5,545 bases of DNA, taken from the NCBI GenBank assembly GCA_019418195.1, contig DYCJ01000154.1, forward strand, positions 681-6,225. The letters are read 5' to 3'. The notes beneath the pieces were generated by a model. The model did no database searches and was not told the DNA's origin. It was given only the letters and a program-made list of their open reading frames with translations. This document shows positions 1 through 4,427 of this stretch, piece by piece (positions within the stretch are counted from its first letter, which is position 1; each line of letters opens with the position of its first letter). The stretch is from Clostridiales bacterium. GTDB lineage: Bacteria; Bacillota; Clostridia; Lachnospirales; Lachnospiraceae. The position numbers were made by a program, and so were the translations under genes.

Positions 1-12
1 GTCAGAAAAGAT

Positions 13-37
13 GCGTCAGGCCGTCCGGCCTGGACGC
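13..37. other. GC-rich hairpin upstream of the NifX-like gene
   Basis: Bases 13-17 (GCGTC) pair with 33-37 (GACGC), and 18-22 (AGGCC) pair with 27-31 (GGCCT), leaving a 4-nt loop and one bulged G at 32. No T-run follows, so it is not a typical intrinsic terminator. The first 50 bases are open in all three forward frames, so this may lie inside the 3' end of a gene that starts before the window. One such frame ends at a TGA at 52-54. I cannot identify that upstream gene. Confidence 0.4.
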
Positions 38-68
38 GCAGGAAATATCGGTGAAAGGGGCAAATGTA

Positions 69-488
69 ATGAGAATAGCAGTAACATTTGAAAATGAAAA
101 TGTATATCAGCATTTCGGACACACGGAGCAGTTTAAAATCTATGACGTGGAAAACGGACAGATCACAAAAGAACAGACGGTTGATACGAATGGCAGCGGA
201 CATGGAGCACTGGCGGGTTTCCTGACAGAATTGGGTGTGGATACCCTAATCTGCGGCGGAATCGGCATGGGTGCGAAGAATGCTCTTGCTGAAGCGGGAA
301 TCCAATTGTACGGTGGTGTTACCGGAGGTGCCGATGAGGCTGTAAAAGCGCTTATCGAAGGAAACCTTGCGTATAATCCGGATATCCAGTGCAGCCATCA
401 CGGGGAAGGGCACCATGGAGAAGGGCATCACGGAGGACATTGCGGGGAAGATAAACACGGATGTCATGGAAACGGCGGATGCCATTGA
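69..488 (+). CDS. NifX/NifB-family dinitrogenase iron-molybdenum cofactor-type protein with Cys/His-rich tail
   Basis: A 139-residue cytoplasmic protein of the dinitrogenase iron-molybdenum cofactor biosynthesis (NifX/NafY/NifB C-terminal) fold. Family features are the N-terminal strand MRIAVTFENENV, the HFGHTEQF segment (residues 15-22) and the glycine-rich ICGGIGMGAKNAL stretch (61-73). Members bind iron-sulfur or mixed-metal clusters; in non-diazotrophic Clostridia the stand-alone forms have no settled role, and no nif genes are visible here. Residues 108-139 form a tail with 10 His and 4 Cys, built partly from HHGEG repeats, which suggests metal binding or storage (inference). I chose ATG 69 because AAAGGGG (54-60) sits 8 nt upstream. 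A GTG at 51 in the same frame would add six residues but overlaps that ribosome binding site. A strong terminator follows 44 bp after the stop, so the gene ends its transcription unit. Confidence 0.85.
   Translation: MRIAVTFENENVYQHFGHTEQFKIYDVENGQITKEQTVDTNGSGHGALAGFLTELGVDTLICGGIGMGAKNALAEAGIQLYGGVTGGADEAVKALIEGNLAYNPDIQCSHHGEGHHGEGHHGGHCGEDKHGCHGNGGCH
396..440 (+). repeat. 15-bp in-frame repeats encoding HHGEG units
   Basis: Three imperfect 15-bp units (396-410, 411-425, 426-440) encode HHGEG, HHGEG and HHGGH within the metal-binding tail of the NifX-like protein. Such in-frame repeats can expand or contract by slippage, so tail length may vary between strains (inference). Confidence 0.7.
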
Positions 489-532
489 GCAGCAGAGAGA
501 TACGCTTTTTAGTAAAATAGCATAATTTGCGT

Positions 533-575
533 AAAAAAGACTTCTTTACATTTTAAAATAAAGAGGTCTTTTTTT
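533..575 (+). terminator. Strong intrinsic terminator of the NifX-like gene
   Basis: Bases 533-548 pair with 559-574 to give a 16-bp stem with a single G-T wobble (G565 with T542) and a 10-nt loop, and the right arm ends in seven T residues (569-575). The A-run at 533-538 on the left arm would act as the U-run on the other strand, so it may also terminate leftward transcription. It lies just after the NifX-like gene and separates it from the region that follows. Confidence 0.92.
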
Positions 576-652
576 GCCGCTTTTCAATAAATATATCTGT
601 ATCCATGCACTGTTGTACGGAGGTCTGTATCTGGCGCTGGCTGCGGGATATT

Positions 653-811
653 ATGCGCATCATTGTGTCGGTTGGAATCGTTATATTGCTATCTCTGTGT
701 GCGGCGACTGCGTTGAAACAGATATTATTTATTATACATGCTGTATTTCTTGTCCCAATCGCCATAATACTGCTGATCATTTATAAGCTGCTTGATGTTC
801 GGGTGGGATGA
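653..811 (+). CDS. Possible 52-residue hydrophobic membrane peptide, unrecognised
   Basis: An ATG at 653 opens a 52-residue frame with two hydrophobic stretches (about residues 3-21 and 24-44), a short Lys-Gln link between them and a basic end (YKLLDVRVG). The arrangement would fit a small two-pass membrane protein. I do not recognise a family. Support is weak: the ribosome binding site is poor (CGGGA, about 5 nt upstream), no promoter is clear, and the overlapping frame from 574 is also partly hydrophobic, so this could be a decayed or frameshifted remnant. In-frame ATG 605 has no ribosome binding site. Confidence 0.3.
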   Translation: MRIIVSVGIVILLSLCAATALKQILFIIHAVFLVPIAIILLIIYKLLDVRVG

Positions 812-839
812 CCACGCGGTGAATCCGGATAAATCTTAT

Positions 840-868
840 TTGCTATCTGACTGATAATTCACTATAAT
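840..868 (+). promoter_or_regulatory. SigA-type promoter for the yqzL-recO transcript
   Basis: The -35 box is TTGCTA (840-845, four of six consensus bases) and the -10 box is a perfect TATAAT (863-868), with a 17-bp spacer. The expected transcription start is near 875, about 200 nt before the yqzL start codon. No better promoter lies closer to yqzL, so this is the likely promoter for yqzL and recO unless transcription ends at the 892-937 hairpin. Confidence 0.65.
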
Positions 869-891
869 ATCAAAAGAGACTGTCAAGGCAT

Positions 892-937
892 CACCCTGCA
901 AAAAGTCCTGGTATTTTTTGCGGGGTATAGTGTTTTT
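892..937 (+). terminator. Hairpin plus T-run in the yqzL leader, possible attenuator or small-RNA terminator
   Basis: Bases 893-904 pair with 915-926 (12 bp, one G-T wobble, 10-nt loop). In an alternative fold the outer CAC (892-894) pairs with GTG (930-932), which places TTTTT (933-937) directly after the stem. The structure begins about 18 nt after the predicted transcription start. It could end a transcript of about 60 nt, or act as an attenuator for the downstream genes. The stem has a bulge in the second fold and the T-run is short, so termination strength is uncertain. Confidence 0.45.
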
Positions 938-981
938 AGGAATCGGGGAACCTAACTGTATCATCTCTGACGGTGAGGGAA

Positions 982-1080
982 ATGTCCGGCAGCCTGAGTG
1001 CTGCTTTGCATTACGCGGATGCTTTCAGATTTCCTGAGCCTGCGCTCAGAGAAGACACGGAAGAAGAGGTGGACCGATGA
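982..1080 (+). CDS. Possible 32-codon leader peptide overlapping yqzL start
   Basis: ATG 982 opens a 32-codon frame (begins MSGSLSAALHYADAF, ends in the acidic stretch REDTEEEVDR) that stops at TGA 1078-1080 and so overlaps the yqzL ATG in an ATGA arrangement typical of translational coupling. A purine-rich GAGGGA (975-980) lies upstream but is too close to the ATG for an ideal site. I recognise no family. It may be a chance frame; the ATGA overlap is the main reason to list it. Confidence 0.22.
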   Translation: MSGSLSAALHYADAFRFPEPALREDTEEEVDR

Positions 1081-1253
1081 AAGAGACATACTGGAATCAG
1101 TTTATGGCAAGCGGCAGGATCGATGATTATCTTAAGTTTAAGATGCATGAGAAAAGCAGCGGCGGGCAGGAGCAGAGCCGCGGAAAGGAACAGCGTGAAT
1201 CAGATCGTACTTACGGGAATGGTCCTCTCGACCATGCCCATCGGGGAATATGA
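1077..1253 (+). CDS. yqzL: YqzL-like small protein
   Basis: A 58-residue protein whose N-terminal part carries the YqzL-family pattern of an aromatic-rich start, then a small residue plus Gly, then I-x-x-YL-x-x-K: here WNQFMASGRIDDYLKFK (residues 6-22). YqzL genes lie directly before recO in many Firmicutes, as here, which supports the call; the function is unknown. The ribosome binding site GAGGTG (1066-1071), 5 nt before ATG, is strong. Residues from about 27 to 58 are hydrophilic, low in complexity and rich in Gly, Gln, Arg and Ser. From residue 40 the frame overlaps recO by 59 nt. The family is usually under about 50 residues, so this tail may be a non-conserved read-on into recO rather than a functional part. 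Confidence 0.72.
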   Translation: MKETYWNQFMASGRIDDYLKFKMHEKSSGGQEQSRGKEQRESDRTYGNGPLDHAHRGI

Positions 1254-1935
1254 CCGCCGTGTGGTCATACTGACAAAAGAACAGGGAAAGATCTCTGCAT
1301 TTGCACGGGGCGCAAGACGTCCGAACAGCCCGCTTATAGGCGCGGTCAATCCGTTTTCATTCGGAGAGTTTACGCTGTACGAGGGCAGGACATCATATAC
1401 GATACAGTCGGCGAATATTTCCAATTATTTTGCGGAGCTTCGGGAAGATGTGGTCGGGGCTTACTATGGATTCTATTTTCTCGAATTTGCCGATTATTAT
1501 ACAAAAGAATTCAATGATGAGCGGGAAATGTTAAAACTTCTCTATCAGACCCTGCGGGCGCTGATTAATCCGCATATTCCCGACAGGCTGATCCGATACA
1601 TATTTGAATTGAAAGCTCTGACGGTCAACGGACAGGCGCCGCAGGTGTTTCAGTGTGTAACATGTGGGGATAAAGACCGTCCGGCCGTGTTCAGTGCGGC
1701 AAAAGGGGGGCTTGTCTGCAATGAATGCGATGGAAATGTGTTGGACGGCATGGTACTGGATAACTCCACATTATATAGCATGCAATATATAGAATCCAGC
1801 ACGATCGAGAAGTTGTATACATTTAATGTGACAGAAAAAGTATTGAATGAGCTGGGAAGAGTGATGGAGCGGCTGATGGAAGTATATGTAGATAAGCGTT
1901 TTAAGTCGCTGGAGATACTGGAGACACTTACATAA
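1195..1935 (+). CDS. recO: DNA repair protein RecO
   Basis: A 246-residue RecO, the usual length in Firmicutes. RecO works with RecR (and RecF) to load RecA on SSB-coated single-stranded DNA and can anneal complementary strands. The N-terminal OB-fold is seen from residue 1 (NQIVLTGMVLSTMPIGEYDR, then GKISAFARGARRP), followed by the helical domain (about 85-145). A four-cysteine zinc site has C154, C157, C175 and C178, as in Gram-positive RecO. I chose GTG 1195 because the OB-fold motif starts immediately after it and AAAGGAA (1184-1190) precedes it. The in-frame ATG at 1123 would add 24 residues read from the yqzL coding region in another frame, without a ribosome binding site. It overlaps yqzL by 59 nt, so translation is probably coupled. 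Its last codons lie in a tandem duplication. Confidence 0.95.
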   Translation: MNQIVLTGMVLSTMPIGEYDRRVVILTKEQGKISAFARGARRPNSPLIGAVNPFSFGEFTLYEGRTSYTIQSANISNYFAELREDVVGAYYGFYFLEFADYYTKEFNDEREMLKLLYQTLRALINPHIPDRLIRYIFELKALTVNGQAPQVFQCVTCGDKDRPAVFSAAKGGLVCNECDGNVLDGMVLDNSTLYSMQYIESSTIEKLYTFNVTEKVLNELGRVMERLMEVYVDKRFKSLEILETLT

Positions 1936-1972
1936 CATTACATCCAAGACACTTACATAACATTACATCCAA
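1923..1972. repeat. Perfect 25-bp tandem duplication across the recO stop codon
   Basis: Bases 1923-1947 are repeated exactly at 1948-1972. The first copy contains the last recO codons and its TAA (1933-1935). The second copy is non-coding and ends 4 bp before the -35 box of the glyRS promoter. Perfect identity points to a recent slippage or unequal-exchange event (inference). Confidence 0.95.
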
Positions 1973-1976
1973 TCCC

Positions 1977-2005
1977 TTGAAAAATACAGATACAGCCGTT
2001 ATAAT
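1977..2005 (+). promoter_or_regulatory. SigA-type promoter for glyRS
   Basis: TTGAAA (1977-1982) and a perfect TATAAT (2000-2005) are separated by 17 bp, giving 11 of 12 consensus matches counted over both boxes at the optimal spacer. Transcription should start near 2012, leaving a leader of only about 33 nt before the glyRS ATG. That is too short for a T-box riboswitch, so glycine-tRNA-sensing control is not expected from this promoter. Confidence 0.85.
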
Positions 2006-2044
2006 AAGTACCGATTGAGAAAAAGAAATGTGAGGAACATAACA

Positions 2045-3445
2045 ATGGTTGAAAAGACAATGGATAAAATTGTAGCACTCGCAAAGTCAAGAGGATTCGT
2101 ATATCCGGGTTCCGAGATTTATGGCGGGCTTGCAAACACATGGGATTACGGCAATCTTGGTGTGGAACTGAAAAATAATGTAAAGAAAGCATGGTGGAAG
2201 AAATTTGTACAGGAGAATCCGTATAATGTGGGGGTTGACTGTGCGATCCTGATGAACCCGCAGACATGGGTGGCTTCCGGACATCTCGGCGGTTTCAGCG
2301 ACCCGCTGATGGACTGTAAAGAGTGCCATGAGCGTTTCCGCGCAGATAAGCTGATAGAAGATTACTGCGAAGAAAAAGGAATTACTTTAGAAGGCTCTGT
2401 GGACGGATGGTCGCAGGAGCAGATGACAGCATTTATCGAGGAACATCAGATTCCGTGTCCGACATGCGGAAAGCATAATTTTACGGATATCCGTCAGTTC
2501 AACCTGATGTTCAAGACATTCCAGGGCGTGACAGAAGATGCCAAGAACACTGTATATCTCCGTCCGGAGACTGCACAGGGGATCTTTGTGAATTTCAAGA
2601 ATGTACAGCGTACATCCAGAAAGAAACTTCCGTTTGGTATCGCCCAGATCGGCAAATCATTCCGTAATGAGATCACACCGGGTAACTTTACATTCCGTAC
2701 AAGAGAGTTCGAGCAGATGGAGCTGGAGTTCTTCTGCAAACCGGATACAGATCTTGAGTGGTTTGACTACTGGAAGAGCTTCTGCCTGAACTGGCTGTCT
2801 TCTCTCGGACTTAAAGACGATGAAGTCCGGTACCGCGACCACGATAAAGAAGAACTGTCCTTCTACAGCAAGGCGACTACAGACGTGGAGTTCCTCTTCC
2901 CGTTCGGATGGGGCGAGCTGTGGGGTATCGCTGACCGTACAGACTATGACCTGACACAGCATCAGAACGTATCAGGACAGGATCTGACGTATTTCGACGA
3001 TGAGACTAAGGAAAAATATATTCCGTATGTTATCGAGCCGTCACTGGGAGCAGACCGTATGGTGCTTGCATTCCTTTGCAGCGCTTACGACGAGGAAAAT
3101 ATCGGAACAGAGGAGAAGCCGGATATGCGTACTGTGCTTCACTTCCATCCGGCGCTTGCTCCGGTCAAGATCGGCGTGCTGCCGCTCTCTAAGAAGCTCA
3201 ATGAAGGGGCAGAGAAAATCTTTACAGAACTGAGCAAGTATTATAACTGCGAGTACGATGACCGCGGAAACATCGGAAAACGCTACCGCCGTCAGGATGA
3301 GATCGGAACACCTTTCTGTGTGACATACGATTTCGAGTCAGAAGAGGACGGAGCGGTAACTGTCCGTGACCGCGATACCATGGAGCAGGAAAGAATCAAG
3401 ATTGAAGATCTGAAAGCATATTTCGAGAAAAAATTCGAGTGGTAA
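2045..3445 (+). CDS. glyS: Glycine--tRNA ligase (class II, homodimeric type)
   Basis: A 466-residue cytoplasmic enzyme that attaches glycine to tRNA-Gly using ATP. It is the single-chain dimeric (alpha2) form rather than the separate alpha and beta subunit form; glyQS is an alternative symbol. The N-terminus reads [20 protein letters not shown] (residues 15-34). Four cysteines (C91, C94, C138, C141) form the expected zinc-binding insert. Catalytic class II motifs follow: RPETAQGIF (173-181), motif 2 FRNEITPG (206-213) with FRTREFEQ (217-224), and motif 3 GADRMVLAF (335-343). The anticodon-binding domain covers about 373-466 and includes [11 protein letters not shown] (414-424). The length is normal and all key motifs are intact. 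I chose ATG 2045 because GAGGAA (2032-2037) lies 7 nt upstream; the in-frame ATG 2015 would lie close to the predicted transcription start. No ordinary terminator follows: a transposase element starts 3 bp after the stop. Confidence 0.97.
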   Translation: MVEKTMDKIVALAKSRGFVYPGSEIYGGLANTWDYGNLGVELKNNVKKAWWKKFVQENPYNVGVDCAILMNPQTWVASGHLGGFSDPLMDCKECHERFRADKLIEDYCEEKGITLEGSVDGWSQEQMTAFIEEHQIPCPTCGKHNFTDIRQFNLMFKTFQGVTEDAKNTVYLRPETAQGIFVNFKNVQRTSRKKLPFGIAQIGKSFRNEITPGNFTFRTREFEQMELEFFCKPDTDLEWFDYWKSFCLNWLSSLGLKDDEVRYRDHDKEELSFYSKATTDVEFLFPFGWGELWGIADRTDYDLTQHQNVSGQDLTYFDDETKEKYIPYVIEPSLGADRMVLAFLCSAYDEENIGTEEKPDMRTVLHFHPALAPVKIGVLPLSKKLNEGAEKIFTELSKYYNCEYDDRGNIGKRYRRQDEIGTPFCVTYDFESEEDGAVTVRDRDTMEQERIKIEDLKAYFEKKFEW

Positions 3446-3451
3446 CTTCTT

Positions 3452-3490
3452 TCGGGGACGTAGTAAAAGTTGATTTCACTACGTCCCCGA
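3452..3490. repeat. Left palindromic hairpin of the RAYT element
   Basis: Bases 3452-3464 pair perfectly with 3478-3490 (13 bp), and after one mismatch 3466-3468 pair with 3474-3476. It starts 7 bp after the glyRS stop. No T-run follows, but so stable a stem could protect the glyRS mRNA end or partly terminate it (inference). The stem matches that of the right hairpin at 4373-4411, while the loop differs. Confidence 0.9.
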
Positions 3491-3502
3491 TTAAGAAGCA
3501 AG

Positions 3503-3531
3503 GTGTCCCAAATTGAATTTTGCCCTGTCCC
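3503..3531. repeat. Inner inverted repeat, left copy
   Basis: This 29-bp segment matches the reverse complement of 4332-4360 at 27 of 29 positions. It begins GTGTCCCAAATTGAA and ends CCCTGTCCC. It lies between the left hairpin and the transposase start. It could be part of the site recognised by the transposase, or could let the ends of the mRNA pair with each other (inference). Confidence 0.88.
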
Positions 3532-3556
3532 TGATCATGGGAAAAGGGGTGAAACA

Positions 3557-4324
3557 ATGCCGCGTACTGCTCGCAGAAAAAGCGCTACCGACATATATCA
3601 TGTGATAGCGAGAGGGATTAATAAAGAGCCTATTTTTAAGCAGAAAAGAGAGAAGAACAATTTCATAAGGCTTCTGACGAAGCATCTTAAAGATCATGAT
3701 ATCGAAATATATGCGTATGTTATTATGTCGACGCATTTTCATATTCTGATTCATGTTGATCTGAAACTCTTATCAAGTTATTTAGCCATTGTCTTGGCAG
3801 AATTTGCAGAATACTACAACTACAAACATAATCGGAACGGTCATGTATTTCAGGACAGGTTCAAAAGTGAATGTGTGGAAACAGAGCAGTACTTTTGGAA
3901 CTGTATGAGGTATATCCATATGAATCCGGTCAATGCCAATCTTGTGAAGTCTCCTTTAAATTATACATATTCAAGTATTAAGGAATATGAAACTGAGAAA
4001 AGCCGGATAATACATTCAAAAGCGATAAAAATATATAAAGAAAAGTTTTCTGATTTTGAGGAGTATCTTGATTTTCACAACAAAGGACAAAAGCAGGTTT
4101 TTATAGATATACCTGAAGATGTAGAAACGCAGCTTGTAAAAGCAGCTTTGACGATATTGAAGCAGGAAGCACACCTGCGCGGTTTGGAAGGACCATATGA
4201 GATTATTGAAGATATCAAAATGAGAGAACAGTACAAAGACCAGATTCGGGAGGAACTGAAACTTACGAAAGCCAAAACGGAACGATTGTATCGGAATGTA
4301 AAAAGTTGTATAATTGACAAATAA
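3557..4324 (+). CDS. REP-associated tyrosine transposase (RAYT, Y1/HUH, IS200-like)
   Basis: A 255-residue single-strand DNA transposase/nuclease. The N-terminal Y1 domain starts at residue 1 with PRTARRKSATDIYHVIARG, which is typical of RAYT proteins. The HUH metal-binding motif is H60-F61-H62 (STHFHILIH), and GHVFQDRFKSE (95-105) and RYIHMNPVNANLV (118-130) follow, with Y119 the likely catalytic tyrosine by family comparison. Residues from about 187 to 255 form a charged, probably helical extension whose end (REELKLTKAKTERLYRN) resembles the helix-turn-helix tail seen in some RAYTs; that is tentative. All catalytic motifs are intact. I chose ATG 3557 because AAAAGGGGTG (3542-3551) lies 5 nt upstream. 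An in-frame ATG at 3470 falls in the hairpin loop and would translate the inverted repeats. The gene is visibly more A/T-rich than its neighbours, consistent with transfer. Confidence 0.9.
   Translation: MPRTARRKSATDIYHVIARGINKEPIFKQKREKNNFIRLLTKHLKDHDIEIYAYVIMSTHFHILIHVDLKLLSSYLAIVLAEFAEYYNYKHNRNGHVFQDRFKSECVETEQYFWNCMRYIHMNPVNANLVKSPLNYTYSSIKEYETEKSRIIHSKAIKIYKEKFSDFEEYLDFHNKGQKQVFIDIPEDVETQLVKAALTILKQEAHLRGLEGPYEIIEDIKMREQYKDQIREELKLTKAKTERLYRNVKSCIIDK
4286..4314 (+). promoter_or_regulatory. Possible outward promoter at the end of the RAYT gene
   Basis: TTGTAT (4286-4291, three of six) and a perfect TATAAT (4309-4314) are 17 bp apart and overlap the last transposase codons. A transcript would start near 4321, run through the right repeats and hairpin, and enter the aminopeptidase gene. 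I see no other promoter for that gene between glyRS and its start. The weak -35 box and A/T-rich coding context make a chance match possible. Confidence 0.35.
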
Positions 4325-4331
4325 TCGAAAA

Positions 4332-4360
4332 GGGACAGGGTAAAGTTCAATTTGGGACAC
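4332..4360. repeat. Inner inverted repeat, right copy
   Basis: This is the inverted partner of 3503-3531 (27 of 29 positions). It begins GGGACAGGG and ends AATTTGGGACAC, and starts 7 bp after the transposase stop codon. It also contains the first of three degenerate 22-nt units. Confidence 0.88.
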
Positions 4361-4397
4361 AGTAAAATTAAATTGGGGACGTAGTGAAATGCGGTTT
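4332..4397 (+). repeat. Three degenerate 22-nt units leading into the right hairpin
   Basis: Units at 4332-4353, 4354-4375 and 4376-4397 each begin GGGAC, followed by a short A-rich core (TAAA or TGAAA) and end in a T-containing part. Units 1 and 2 agree at 17 of 22 positions, units 2 and 3 at 14 of 22. The left hairpin arm (3455-3476) is a further relative. The pattern suggests that the outer palindrome and the inner inverted repeat derive from one ancestral unit. Confidence 0.6.
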
Positions 4398-4411
4398 TAC
4401 TACGTCCCCGA
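4373..4411. repeat. Right palindromic hairpin of the RAYT element
   Basis: Bases 4373-4385 pair with 4399-4411 (13 bp with one T-G wobble), extended inward by 4386-4389 with 4395-4398, leaving a 5-nt loop TGCGG. Its core stem is identical to the left hairpin. It ends 3 nt before the ribosome binding site of the aminopeptidase gene, so folding of the mRNA may influence access to that site (inference). Confidence 0.9.
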
Positions 4412-4427
4412 AAGGAAGGAAATTGAT

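Larger units (their letters stand above)
812..1076 (+). other. Leader region upstream of yqzL-recO, mostly non-coding
   Basis: These 265 bases hold no recognisable gene. They contain a promoter (840-868), a stable hairpin with a following T-run (892-937), a candidate 32-codon ORF (982-1080) and two short hairpins. The first pairs GCAGC with GCTGC inside about 989-1003. The second is a perfect 6-bp CTGAGC/GCTCAG stem at 1034-1049. In many Firmicutes era sits immediately before yqzL; no Era coding sequence is visible here. Confidence 0.6.
3449..4414 (+). mobile_element. RAYT/IS200-like element bounded by palindromic hairpins
   Basis: An element of about 966 bp with outer 16-nt perfect inverted ends (3449-3464 and 4399-4414). 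Each end is one arm of a hairpin, and both hairpins share the stem GGGGACGTAGT/ACTACGTCCCC. Inside these lies a second inverted repeat (3503-3531 and 4332-4360), and between them one transposase gene. This is the layout of a REP-associated tyrosine transposase with its cognate palindromes; no target-site duplication is expected for Y1 transposases. The tetranucleotide GTAG, the conserved foot signal in enterobacterial REPs, occurs in the stem (3460-3463 and 4381-4384). The element lies in the intergenic gap between glyRS and an aminopeptidase gene and disrupts neither. Confidence 0.82.

Noticed and set aside
51..68. GTG 51 as start of the NifX-like gene
   Set aside because: It overlaps the AAAGGGG ribosome binding site that correctly positions ATG 69, and the family fold starts at MRIAV.
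801..825. GGGTGGGATGACCACGCGGT resembles part of a T-box core
   Set aside because: The core spacing is wrong, it lies upstream of the promoter that would transcribe it, and no antiterminator or terminator pair fits.
1936..2044. T-box riboswitch before glyRS, common for aminoacyl-tRNA synthetases in Firmicutes
   Set aside because: The promoter at 1977-2005 leaves a leader of only about 33 nt, with no specifier stem, no T-box core and no terminator.
2657..2962. Minus-strand and alternate-frame ORFs inside glyRS (also at 2494-2739, 2601-2789 and 3000-3233)
   Set aside because: They are shadows of a complete, well-conserved synthetase gene.
3470..3556. ATG 3470 as an upstream start of the transposase
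   Set aside because: It lies in the loop of the left hairpin and would translate the repeats; ATG 3557 has a strong ribosome binding site and matches the usual RAYT N-terminus.
3449..4414. CRISPR-like array, because of several spaced repeats
   Set aside because: The repeats are few, degenerate and largely inverted around one transposase gene, and there are no regular unique spacers.
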